Source of the DNA: an uncultured Corynebacterium sp.
GTDB taxonomy: Bacteria; Actinomycetota; Actinomycetes; Mycobacteriales; Mycobacteriaceae
Length of the DNA stretch: 30,295 nt
Direction of reading: 5' to 3'
NCBI RefSeq assembly: GCF_947253065.1
Contig: NZ_CAMXWS010000022.1
Location: 1 to 30,295, forward strand
This document shows, piece by piece, positions 23,313 to 30,295 of this stretch (its first letter is position 1; the number at the start of each line of letters is the position of its first letter). The translations under genes were made by a program, and so were the position numbers. Below the pieces are notes generated by a model. It saw only the letters and a program-made list of their open reading frames with translations, was not told the origin of the DNA and searched no databases.

Positions 23313-23758
23313 TGTCCCGTACCCCACGCCCCGTCGAGTACGGCCCACTCGGTCCCGGCTCCGCACCCGTCAAAGACCCCATCAAGGGCCTGTCCGGCGT
23401 GCTCTCCGGCACACTCGTCATGGAAGCGATCACCATCTGGCTCTGCCTCACCGTGATCCTCAAAATCGACAACGGCGAACTCTGGACCACCTTCAACTGG
23501 GTTTTCATCACCATCATCGGTGCCGTGCACTTCCTTGCGGCCTTCTTCCAGCGTCGCCCAGGAGCATTGCTTTTCGACGTCGCCCTCCAAGTCCCCCTCA
23601 TCATCATCGGCTTCTTCATCCACTGGTCCGTCGGGGCAGTGGGCATCATGTTCGGAATCGTCTGGTTCCTGATCGTGAAAATGCGCGCCGACATTCTTGA
23701 GCGTCAACGCCGTGGTCTGCTGACCACCCAGCACCTGGGAACGTCGGAGGATAAGTAG
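23312..23758 (+). CDS. DUF4233 family membrane protein
   Basis: A small, 148-residue integral membrane protein of unknown function. Four hydrophobic segments are visible at about 28-50, 58-80, 85-103 and 105-125; the N-terminal ~25 residues (Pro/Gly-rich) and C-terminal ~20 residues are polar. Position right after folC is the hallmark of the actinobacterial DUF4233 family. The ATG overlaps the folC stop by one base (TAATG). In corynebacteria I expect ndk next; here a thiolase gene follows. Confidence 0.88.
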   Translation: MSRTPRPVEYGPLGPGSAPVKDPIKGLSGVLSGTLVMEAITIWLCLTVILKIDNGELWTTFNWVFITIIGAVHFLAAFFQRRPGALLFDVALQVPLIIIGFFIHWSVGAVGIMFGIVWFLIVKMRADILERQRRGLLTTQHLGTSEDK

Positions 23759-23853
23759 GGGCGGTGGGGCGTGGATAAGCCTCGCAAAATGTGAGCAAAA
23801 CGACCTATATATAAAAAAGTGAACTGGGGTCGAAACTCTAGTGTGATCTTCCC

Positions 23854-23859
23854 TATAAT
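23854..23859 (+). promoter_or_regulatory. Candidate -10 box of the fadA-fadB operon
   Basis: A consensus TATAAT stands 41 bases before the thiolase ATG. No good -35 is visible (CGAAAC at 17 bases). The region before it is AT-rich (TATATATAAAAAA at 23805-23817). Downstream, TGGAT-gtgta-ATCCA forms a small inverted repeat over the likely transcription start, a possible repressor site. Confidence 0.55.
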
Positions 23860-23900
23860 TGTGTGGATGTGTAATCCAGCACAAACCATGAAGGAGATCC

Positions 23901-25052
23901 ATGTCTGAGTCGATTTACATTACCCAGGCCAAGCGCACCCCCGTCGGCACCTTCGGCGGCTCGCTGTCCCGTATGGCCACCATCGACCTTGGCGCCCACC
24001 TGGCCAAGGCCGTTATCGAAGACTCCGGCGTATCCGCCGAAAACTTCGACTCCTCCGTGTGGGCCAACGTGGTCACCACGATCCCGCGCGACAACTACAC
24101 CTCCCGCGCAGTCGCACTCGAGGCTGGCCTGCCGAAGAGCTCCCACGCTTACGGCGTGAACCGCCTCTGCGGCTCCGGCGTGCAGGCCATCATCTCCGCT
24201 GCACAGCAGCTCATCACCGATGACGCCAAGCTGTCCCTCGTCGGTGGCGTTGAGGTCATGTCCCAAGCACCGTACTCCGTGGACGGTATGCGCCAGGGCC
24301 GCAAGATGGGCGACGGTCGCCTGATCGACTGGCTGACCGGCGCACTGACCGACCCGATGGGCAACGGCGGCATGGGCATTACCGCGGAGAACATCGCCGC
24401 GAAGTACGACATCTCCCGCGAGCGCCAGGACGAGTACGCACTGCAGTCCCAGGAGCGCGCTGCTGCTGCGATCGCCAACGGCGAATTCGTTGACCAGATC
24501 GTCCCGGTCGGCGACTTCACCACCGACGAGCACCCGCGTCAGACCACCCTGGAGAAGCTCGGCGGGCTGCGCCCGACCTTCAAGAAGGATGGCACCGTCA
24601 CCGCAGGTAACTCCTCCGGTATCAACGACGCAGCAGCCGCCACCGTCATGACCAACGAGTCGGGCCTGAAGGAATTCGGCCTGGAGCCGCTGGCCAAGAT
24701 CGTCTCCTGGGGTGTCGCTGGCTGCGACCCTGCCACCATGGGCCTTGGCCCCGTCGCCGCTGTGCCGAAGGCACTGGCCAAGGCAGGCCTGGACCTCAAG
24801 GACATCAAGCTCATCGAATCCAACGAGGCCTTCGCCGCACAGTGCATCGCTGTCGCCGACCAGCTCGGCTTCGACAACGACAAGACCAATATCCAGGGCG
24901 GCGCAATCGCACTCGGCCACCCAATCGGCGCCACCGGCGTCGTTCTGACCACCAAGCTGATCCACCAGCTCAAGAACGCTGGCGGCGGCTACGGCCTGGT
25001 TACCGCCTGCATCGGCGGCGGCCAGGGCATCGCACTTATTCTGGAGGTTTAA
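23901..25052 (+). CDS. fadA: Acetyl-CoA acyltransferase (thiolase)
   Basis: Thiolytic cleavage of 3-oxoacyl-CoA in fatty-acid beta-oxidation. The 383 residues carry Cys90 (VNRLCGSG), His340 (GHPIGATG) and Cys370 (CIGGGQG), the full degradative-thiolase active site. The ATG at 23901 has AAGGAG upstream. fadB starts 4 bases after the stop, and its binding site GGAGG lies inside the last fadA codons, so the pair is co-translated. This thiolase differs clearly in sequence from the one at 5953-7155 and uses strongly GC-biased codons like the backbone, suggesting a long-resident, well-expressed gene. A biosynthetic role (acetoacetyl-CoA synthesis) is less likely given fadB. Confidence 0.92.
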   Translation: MSESIYITQAKRTPVGTFGGSLSRMATIDLGAHLAKAVIEDSGVSAENFDSSVWANVVTTIPRDNYTSRAVALEAGLPKSSHAYGVNRLCGSGVQAIISAAQQLITDDAKLSLVGGVEVMSQAPYSVDGMRQGRKMGDGRLIDWLTGALTDPMGNGGMGITAENIAAKYDISRERQDEYALQSQERAAAAIANGEFVDQIVPVGDFTTDEHPRQTTLEKLGGLRPTFKKDGTVTAGNSSGINDAAAATVMTNESGLKEFGLEPLAKIVSWGVAGCDPATMGLGPVAAVPKALAKAGLDLKDIKLIESNEAFAAQCIAVADQLGFDNDKTNIQGGAIALGHPIGATGVVLTTKLIHQLKNAGGGYGLVTACIGGGQGIALILEV

Positions 25053-25056
25053 ACAT

Positions 25057-27252
25057 ATGGCTAAGGACATTAAGACTGCAGCAGTTCTCGGCGCCGGCTC
25101 CATGGGTGCCGGTATCGCCGCACACATGGCCAACGCGGGCATCAAGGTCCACCTGCTGGACCTGCCGCTCGACGAAGGTGACAACCGCGATGGCCGCGCA
25201 CAGAACGGTATTGACACCCAGCTGAAGCGCCATGGCTTCCAGCGCCCCGAGTACGCCAAGCTGGTCACCCCGGGCAACACCGAGGACCACCTGGACCGTC
25301 TCGGCGAGGTCGATTGGATCGTCGAGGCCGTCTTCGAGGACATCAACGTCAAGCGCGACACTTTCGCCAAGGTTGATGCGCACCGCAAGCCGGGCACCCC
25401 GGTATCGTCGAACACCTCCACCATCCCGCTTGAGGTTCTGCTCGGCGAGGCATCGGATGAGTTCAAGCGCGACTTCTCCATCACCCACTTCTTCAATCCG
25501 CCGCGCGTGATGCGCCTGGTGGAGTACGTCGAAGGCCCGGACACCTCCGCTGAGGTCAACGAGCAGATGCACCACGTGCTCGAGCGCCAGATGGGCAAGG
25601 TCGTCGTGGATTGCCGCGATACCCCGGGCTTCATCGCTAACCGCATCGGCAATTTCTGGATGGCAGTGGGCGCCAAGACCGCCTTCGACCAGGGCATCAA
25701 GCCGGAGCAGGCAGATGTCGCATTCGGTCGCCCGTTCGGGGTTCCGCGCACCGGCATCTTCGGCCTGTTCGACTACGTCGGCATCCAGCTCGTCCCGGGC
25801 ATCTGGGGTTCCCTGCTGAAGGCACTGCCGTCCTCCGACGCGTACCACGACTACAACATCGTGGAGCGCGACGAGTTCAAGACCCTGCTGGATAAGGGCT
25901 TCACCGGCCGCACCGCCGAGTCCGGCTTCTACCGTGGCCGCGAAGAGGTCTACGACTTCGCAGCGGGCGACTACCGTCCGAAGGAAAAGTTCCAGGTGGG
26001 CAAGGACCCGAAGGAACTCATGGAATCCGGCACCCCAGAGGGCGATTACGCGAAGGAGGTCTTCTCCACCTTCATCAAGTACTGCTGCGATACCGCACCG
26101 GAGATCGCGGACACCGTCGACCAGATCGACATCGCGATGAAGCTCGGCTACGGCTGGAAGAAGGGCCCGTTCGAGCTCGCTGATTCCATCGGCATCGACT
26201 ACGTTGCCTCGCTTTTCGACGACGCACCGTCCCTCCTCACCGCCGCCAAGAACGCCGGCGGCTTCTACGCAGACGGCAAGGTGCTGGGCTCCAACGGCGA
26301 GCTCACCGACCTGCCGAACCGTGAAGGTGTTATCCGCGTCGCTGAGTTGGTCGCTGGTGCAGAAGAAATCGCCGGCAACGACGACGCCACCGTATACAAG
26401 CTCACCGAGGGTGACTACGCAGGCTTCGGTGTCTTTGTGTACAAGACCCCGATGAACTCCAACTCCAACGCAGTCACCGAGTTGTGGACACACGCACCGG
26501 AGTGGGACCTTAAGGGCCTGGTCATTGCTAACGATGAGGAGCGTGCCTTCTCCGCTGGTGCTGACCTGGGCACCCTTGCCAAGCTGTCCGGCCCGGAAGG
26601 TGACTCCGAGGAGCTCGCTCGCACCATCAAGCAGGGCATCGACGGCCTCCACGGCGCACGTGTTGCTCCGTATCCGGTCGTTGGTGCTGTCCGTGGCGTC
26701 GCACTCGGCGGCGGCATGGAGCTCGTGCTGCACACCGACGCTTCCGTCATCCACGCCGAGGCTCGCGTCGGCTTCCCGGAGCGCAATGTCGGCCTCTTCC
26801 CGGCATGGTCTGGTCCGGTGCGTCTGCTGGAGCGCCTGGTGGATCTCGGTGTACCCAACCCGCACGCCACCGCATTCGGCGTGCTGCTCAACGTCCGTCC
26901 GGTCCCGGCAGTCAACGTCGATTTCTGGCGTGAGCACGACGAGGTCATCCAGTCCCCGGATCACGTCGTCGAGGGCGCACTTGAGCTGGTGAAGAAGCTC
27001 GCCGACGGCTACACCGCCCCGGCAGATGTTGAGCTTCCGCTCACCACCGGCACGCTTGCCTACACCGACGGTTCTGAGACCGACAAGGCGATTGGCGAGG
27101 CCCTGGCCAAGGTTTTCACCGGCGACGGCACCGCGACCGAGGACGAGCTGGCACAGCGCCAGGTCGATGCCGCGACCGAGGTGCTCAAGCGTCAGGAGAA
27201 CCACGACCGTGCAGTGTCGATGGCGACCACGCGCAAGCCGCTGAATAACTAG
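25057..27252 (+). CDS. fadB: Bifunctional 3-hydroxyacyl-CoA dehydrogenase / enoyl-CoA hydratase
   Basis: Large beta-oxidation subunit that should act with the preceding thiolase. The 731 residues place the dehydrogenase first, the reverse of E. coli FadB. The NAD-binding motif is GAGSMG (12-17). SSNTSTIPLEVL and THFFNPPRVMRLVEYV carry the dehydrogenase catalytic residues, and DTPGFIANRIG ends the first dehydrogenase domain. The crotonase domain is C-terminal (about 485-620) with both hydratase glutamates present: Glu555 (LGGGMEL) and Glu575 (FPERNVGLFP). The ATG at 25057 uses GGAGG inside fadA. A GC-rich hairpin follows the stop. I read it as a complete multifunctional enzyme for fatty-acid degradation. 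Confidence 0.93.
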   Translation: MAKDIKTAAVLGAGSMGAGIAAHMANAGIKVHLLDLPLDEGDNRDGRAQNGIDTQLKRHGFQRPEYAKLVTPGNTEDHLDRLGEVDWIVEAVFEDINVKRDTFAKVDAHRKPGTPVSSNTSTIPLEVLLGEASDEFKRDFSITHFFNPPRVMRLVEYVEGPDTSAEVNEQMHHVLERQMGKVVVDCRDTPGFIANRIGNFWMAVGAKTAFDQGIKPEQADVAFGRPFGVPRTGIFGLFDYVGIQLVPGIWGSLLKALPSSDAYHDYNIVERDEFKTLLDKGFTGRTAESGFYRGREEVYDFAAGDYRPKEKFQVGKDPKELMESGTPEGDYAKEVFSTFIKYCCDTAPEIADTVDQIDIAMKLGYGWKKGPFELADSIGIDYVASLFDDAPSLLTAAKNAGGFYADGKVLGSNGELTDLPNREGVIRVAELVAGAEEIAGNDDATVYKLTEGDYAGFGVFVYKTPMNSNSNAVTELWTHAPEWDLKGLVIANDEERAFSAGADLGTLAKLSGPEGDSEELARTIKQGIDGLHGARVAPYPVVGAVRGVALGGGMELVLHTDASVIHAEARVGFPERNVGLFPAWSGPVRLLERLVDLGVPNPHATAFGVLLNVRPVPAVNVDFWREHDEVIQSPDHVVEGALELVKKLADGYTAPADVELPLTTGTLAYTDGSETDKAIGEALAKVFTGDGTATEDELAQRQVDAATEVLKRQENHDRAVSMATTRKPLNN

Positions 27253-27271
27253 CGCTACGCCTCTAACAGTT

Positions 27272-27301
27272 CCGGCGTCCAGGTTGTTGCCTGGGCGCCG
27301 G
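27272..27301 (+). terminator. GC-rich hairpin after fadB
   Basis: CCGGCGTCCAGG (27272-27283) pairs with CCTGGGCGCCGG (27290-27301), 12 bp including one T-G pair, around TTGTTG. It is 19 bases behind the fadB stop, as expected for a terminator. The T run is missing (GTTCC follows), so it may be an inefficient terminator or a 3'-end stabiliser. Confidence 0.6.
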
Positions 27302-27312
27302 TTCCATGTAAA

Positions 27313-27373
27313 TGCACATTTTAGTGTGCAAACAGCGCTTTTCACCGGTTGCTTATCCGGTTAACGTGCAAAC
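27313..27373 (+). promoter_or_regulatory. Palindrome and direct repeats before the HNH gene
   Basis: TGCACA-TTTTAG-TGTGCA (27313-27330) is a perfect 6-bp inverted repeat. Its right half continues into GTGCAAAC (27326-27333), which recurs exactly 40 bases on at 27366-27373, touching the likely start codon at 27375. TAACGT (27362-27367) could be a -10 box for a leaderless transcript. This looks like an operator region, with no identified regulator. Confidence 0.4.
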
Positions 27374-27374
27374 C

Positions 27375-28457
27375 ATGACGTTTAACGCACTGATCCAGAC
27401 GCTGACTGACAGCGCTGTGGATATGCTTGCTGACTTCGACCGTGAAGTCGCGATCAGTGCTGGCATCAACCCACGGACAGTCACCGGGTGGGAGTCCGTG
27501 CACCGCACGTATTTTGGGCGGACGAAGTGGAGGAAGTGGCAGAGGAATGCGTTAGCTAGGGCGCGCAAAAGCAAGCTCTCCATTGATCAGCTCGCTTACA
27601 TCGAACAACGCCTTTCGCTTATCGACGACCCCTCCACCCGCTGGGAAACCCGCCTTTCCCTTCTTGATACCCGTGGCAATTTTGATGCTCTCAAGCGGCG
27701 CGCAAGGAAGCTGGTGCCGGATCCGGAGCCCGCGCCGCCTGTCGATGCCGTGAAATTCGGTCGCTCGAAGATGGGCAAGCGCTCCATGACGGTGACCGCT
27801 GACGAGCGCCTGCTCGCTGATACCGAGCATTATCTGCGTCGTGGCATCGATTCCTCGAAGCCCGCCATGCCCCAAATGGCTGCCAAATTCGCGCAGTTGC
27901 TTCGTGGGGGAGGTGCTGTTGCCCATGCCCGTCCGCGACCACTCGTGCTCGTCGGCTTACCCGATTTCGTGAGCATTGTCCGCGGCGAGGGTGATGAGGT
28001 GATTCTCGGGCTCACCGATGGCACGACTATGGCGGGAGCAGAATTCCTCAACCAGTTCATCGCCACTGCCTCCAATGAGCTCGAAGCCGCTGTTTTCCAC
28101 CCCGCAGAGGGGGCGGTGAATCTGTACCGCATGAGTCGCTTGGCTAATCAGAAGCAGCGCGATTTGGCGCGTGCGACGATGCCGATGTGTGCCCAGCCTT
28201 TCTGCCGACACGGTGCAGATGCCTGCGAAATCCACCACGTCACCCCGTGGAGCAGGGGAGGGGAGACCAACCAGTCCAACCTCACCCCGTTGTGCAGCTA
28301 TCACAACCGCGTCAATGACGAAGACCCGCGAAGACGAAAACGCGGTCACATCGTGATGCGCCGTGGCAGACCAGTGTGGATCTCACCGCGCGGAAACCCC
28401 GTCCCTCGTACACACCATGCATACGGTGCGATGGCGACGCTATTCGGGCCGGACTGA
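27375..28457 (+). CDS. HNH endonuclease-domain protein
   Basis: A 360-residue protein with a C-terminal HNH nuclease domain at about 272-312: Cys-x5-Cys pairs (CAQPFC, ACEIHHVTPW) with the central His-His, Asn in TNQSNLTPLC, and CSYHN with the last His. These are the ββα-metal and zinc-knuckle residues of active HNH enzymes. The N-terminal 260 residues are a helical region with many Arg/Lys, as in the multi-copy actinobacterial DUF222/13E12-like HNH proteins. Neither candidate start (27375, or 27312 within the palindrome) has a ribosome-binding site; 27375 is chosen for a possible leaderless transcript. No methylase or intron is next to it, so a restriction or homing role is not supported. 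The biological role of these proteins is unknown. Confidence 0.82.
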   Translation: MTFNALIQTLTDSAVDMLADFDREVAISAGINPRTVTGWESVHRTYFGRTKWRKWQRNALARARKSKLSIDQLAYIEQRLSLIDDPSTRWETRLSLLDTRGNFDALKRRARKLVPDPEPAPPVDAVKFGRSKMGKRSMTVTADERLLADTEHYLRRGIDSSKPAMPQMAAKFAQLLRGGGAVAHARPRPLVLVGLPDFVSIVRGEGDEVILGLTDGTTMAGAEFLNQFIATASNELEAAVFHPAEGAVNLYRMSRLANQKQRDLARATMPMCAQPFCRHGADACEIHHVTPWSRGGETNQSNLTPLCSYHNRVNDEDPRRRKRGHIVMRRGRPVWISPRGNPVPRTHHAYGAMATLFGPD

Positions 28458-28471
28458 TACCGTCGGCATGC

Positions 28472-28987
28472 ATGAAGCTTGTGCCATGGAACCAGGTAAA
28501 AGAGATCCTCAATGTTGCTGAGGACATCCTGGAATCCGTGGAAGATGAACATACGGTGCGTTACACGCATGTCCCGCAGCCGTATACGCAGAAGCATTTG
28601 CGTGCCTTTTTGGCGACCCCTCCTGCAGGTGTGACGCGGTGGGCGATCGCTGTTGATGACCGTTATGCCGGCAACGTCGAACTGCGACACCGCTCGCGTC
28701 ACATTGCGGACCTGGGGTACACGGCTGCGCCGTGGGCGCGTGGTCGTGGCATCACGAGTGATGCGGTCCGTCGCGTCACACTGTGGGCGCACGAAACTGG
28801 AATCCACCGCGTGGAGCTCCGAGCCGCGGTGAACAATCATGCTTCGCGACGCGTCGCGGAACGCGCCGGATTCATGTTTGAAGGAATCTGCAGAGATGGG
28901 GAGCTGCTGCGCGGCGAGTACAACGACCTCGCGGTGTACTCGCACCTGTCCCAGGACACGAAAAACCGGGCTCACCCGAATGAGTGA
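28472..28987 (+). CDS. GNAT-family N-acetyltransferase (RimJ/RimL-like)
   Basis: Predicted acetyl-CoA-dependent transferase of 171 residues. The acetyl-CoA pyrophosphate-binding loop is PWARGRGITSDAVRR, and the RVELRAAVNNHASRRVAERAGFMFEGICRDG stretch is the classic C-terminal half of RimJ/RimL-like enzymes (Asn after β5, then Ala-Gly-Phe). The ATG at 28472 lies 14 bases behind the HNH stop and has no clear ribosome-binding site; the open frame extends 32 codons upstream into the HNH gene. Substrate unknown; family members modify protein N-termini, amino acids or antibiotics. Its last codons overlap the terminator of the convergent acyl-CoA dehydrogenase. Confidence 0.85.
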   Translation: MKLVPWNQVKEILNVAEDILESVEDEHTVRYTHVPQPYTQKHLRAFLATPPAGVTRWAIAVDDRYAGNVELRHRSRHIADLGYTAAPWARGRGITSDAVRRVTLWAHETGIHRVELRAAVNNHASRRVAERAGFMFEGICRDGELLRGEYNDLAVYSHLSQDTKNRAHPNE

Positions 28988-28994
28988 ACCCGGT
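28961..28994 (-). terminator. Terminator of the minus-strand acyl-CoA dehydrogenase operon
   Basis: ACCGGG-c-TCAC (28965-28975) pairs with GTGA-a-CCCGGT (28984-28994), 10 bp with one mismatch. On the minus strand it is followed by TTTTT, so it terminates transcription arriving from 29008. Most of it lies inside the 3' end of the convergent GNAT gene, whose stop codon is in the right arm. Confidence 0.8.
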
Positions 28995-29007
28995 CATTCA
29001 GAGTGGC

Positions 29008-30210
29008 TTAGGAGCGGTAAGCTGAAACGCCGGTAATCGACTTGCCCACAATCAAGGACTGGATCGTGTCCGTGCCCTCGTAGGTGTGCAGTGATTCGAT
29101 GTCGGCGTGGTGGCGTGCCACGTCGTTCTCGAGGAGAATGCCCACGCCACCGAACATGTCGCGTGCATCAGCTGCGACCTTGCGGGCACCGCGGGTGTTG
29201 TGCACCTTGGCCAGGGCTGCCTGCTTCTCGTTGAGCTGGCCGGACTCCTCAAGCTCGAGGAGACGACGGCAGTACAGCGCCATGGAGGTGACTTCCTGCA
29301 GCATGTCAGCGAGACGCTGCTGGATGATCTGGTTCTTCACCAACGGACGACCGAACTGGACGCGGCGCTGTGCGTAGTCAAGAGCCTTCTCGTAGCAGTC
29401 GATCGCCATGCCGAGAGCCACCCATGCCACTGCGATGCGGGTCCCGGTGAGCACCTTCGCGGTATCACGGAAGGAGTGGGAGTTGGGGAGGCGGCGGTCG
29501 TCGGAAACGCGGACGTCGTTAAGCTTGATGTGCGCTTGCGGAATGCCTCGCAGCGACGCCTTGCCGACGATCGTTTCCGCCGAGTACCCCTCCTGATCCT
29601 GGTCGACGATGAAGCCCTTGACCTCGCCGTCTTCCTCATCGCGTGCCCAGACGATGGAGATGTGGCCCACGGAACCGTGGCCGATCCACTTCTTCTCACC
29701 GTTGATGACCCACTCGTCGCCCTCGCGGCGTGCAGAGGTCTCCAGGCCGATGGAATCCGAACCGTGGTCCGGCTCCGTCAGCGCGAAAGCACCGCGAATC
29801 TCCATGCGGGACATCGGGCCCAAGTACTTGGCCTTCTGCTCCTCGGAACCGCAGATGTCGATCGAGCGCATCGCCAGGCCGGACTGCACGATGTGTGCGG
29901 TGGCAGTGGATGCATCAGTACGCGCGAATTCCATCTGGATCAGGCGGTTCGCACGGATGGAAATGCCGGGCTCACCGTCGATAGAAATGCCGTCGGTGAC
30001 GAGGCCGCGGCGTGCCGCTTCCTCAACACCGGGGATGTTGTACTCGGCCTTCTCCCACGCCTCGTTGATGGAGGGACGAGCGAATTCCATGAACTCGCGG
30101 GCCTTCTTCCACCACTGCAGGTCCTCACCATCGACGTCGGCGAATACCTGGTAGTAGTCCGTCTTCGGGTCCAGCAATGCTGCGACCTCGTTCACATTCT
30201 GATCTGCCAT
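29008..30210 (-). CDS. Acyl-CoA dehydrogenase, glutaryl-CoA dehydrogenase-like
   Basis: FAD-dependent acyl-CoA dehydrogenase of 400 residues, a paralogue of the one at 1852-3054. Shared blocks are AFALTEPDHGSDSIGLETSA, NGEKKWIGHG and the catalytic Glu378 in HTYEGTDTIQ. At the position of the carboxylate-binding Arg of human glutaryl-CoA dehydrogenase my alignment gives Ala103, so glutaryl-CoA is not the likely substrate. Codon use is strongly GC-biased, as in fadAB. It starts 5 bases behind the stop of another, closely similar acyl-CoA dehydrogenase (AGG upstream), so it is the second gene of a tandem operon, ended by the terminator at 28961-28994. A role in beta-oxidation with fadAB is a reasonable inference. 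Confidence 0.92.
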   Translation of the reverse strand: MADQNVNEVAALLDPKTDYYQVFADVDGEDLQWWKKAREFMEFARPSINEAWEKAEYNIPGVEEAARRGLVTDGISIDGEPGISIRANRLIQMEFARTDASTATAHIVQSGLAMRSIDICGSEEQKAKYLGPMSRMEIRGAFALTEPDHGSDSIGLETSARREGDEWVINGEKKWIGHGSVGHISIVWARDEEDGEVKGFIVDQDQEGYSAETIVGKASLRGIPQAHIKLNDVRVSDDRRLPNSHSFRDTAKVLTGTRIAVAWVALGMAIDCYEKALDYAQRRVQFGRPLVKNQIIQQRLADMLQEVTSMALYCRRLLELEESGQLNEKQAALAKVHNTRGARKVAADARDMFGGVGILLENDVARHHADIESLHTYEGTDTIQSLIVGKSITGVSAYRS

Positions 30211-30215
30211 GGCGA

Positions 30216-30295
30216 TTAACCTGCGAATGCGCCGACGCCAGTGATGGACTTGCCCACGATGAGGGACTGCATGGTGTCGGTGCCCTCGTAGGTGT
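30216..30295 (-). CDS. Acyl-CoA dehydrogenase, C-terminal end only (cut by window)
   Basis: The last 25 codons before a TAA stop read TYEGTDTMQS then LIVGKSITGVGAFAG. They contain the catalytic Glu motif and match the end of the neighbouring gene closely (about 20 of 25 positions by eye). The rest lies beyond the window. With only a 5-base gap to the next ATG, this is a tandem duplicate in one operon. Confidence 0.88.
   Translation of the reverse strand, partial: TYEGTDTMQSLIVGKSITGVGAFAG

Noticed and set aside
21432..23366. 644-codon open frame antisense to valS/folC
   Set aside because: Opposite two well-supported coupled genes, with no recognisable domain and no ribosome-binding site.
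23853..27345. Long open frames (634 and 769 codons) antisense to fadA and fadB
   Set aside because: Both mirror intact enzymes with all catalytic residues; their length reflects the strong codon bias of fadAB.

Overview
The window looks like chromosomal DNA of a Corynebacterium or close relative (Mycobacteriales). The housekeeping backbone tig - clpP1 - clpP2 - clpX - TetR - mdh - valS - folC - DUF4233 membrane protein is the order I remember from corynebacterial chromosomes. The backbone genes use strongly GC-ending codons. clpP1P2 carries an upstream pair of sites resembling a SigH promoter and a ClgR operator, as described for C. glutamicum. A tRNA-Pro without encoded CCA and the GTG starts of tig, valS and folC also fit a high-GC Gram-positive.

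Layout. (1) 1-1821: 3' end of tRNA-Gly(TCC), complete tRNA-Pro(TGG), tig, and a very strong shared terminator. (2) 1852-12826: an accessory block by eye less GC-rich and less codon-biased than its flanks. Seven minus-strand genes with short gaps read TAXI binding lipoprotein -> fused TRAP permease -> thiolase -> enoyl-CoA hydratase -> 3-hydroxyacyl-CoA dehydrogenase -> class III CoA-transferase -> acyl-CoA dehydrogenase. A divergent LysR regulator and an MFS transporter follow on the plus strand. (3) 12835-23758: the backbone, plus a convergent lipoprotein and alpha/beta-hydrolase pair between clpP2 and clpX. (4) 23854-30295: a fadA-fadB beta-oxidation pair, an HNH-endonuclease-family gene, a GNAT acetyltransferase, and a tandem of two acyl-CoA dehydrogenases (the second cut by the window edge).

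How it works together. Region 2 encodes every step needed to import a carboxylic acid, attach CoA by transfer, and carry it through one full beta-oxidation round. LysR is the obvious sensor; a candidate operator with three ACACGA half-sites lies in the divergent promoter region. The substrate is not determined. The acyl-CoA dehydrogenase is of the glutaryl-CoA dehydrogenase type but seems to lack the arginine that holds the free carboxylate of glutaryl-CoA. Adipate-like dicarboxylates or other short carboxylates remain hypotheses. Regions 2 and 4 together suggest a strain with more acyl-CoA catabolism than C. glutamicum, which I recall lacks classical beta-oxidation genes.

No gene-free stretch exceeds about 300 bases. 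I see no CRISPR array, insertion sequence, phage gene or rRNA. The best candidate for something undescribed is the TAXI/CoA-transferase/beta-oxidation operon. A perfect palindrome abutting the valS start codon is the best small-scale signal.
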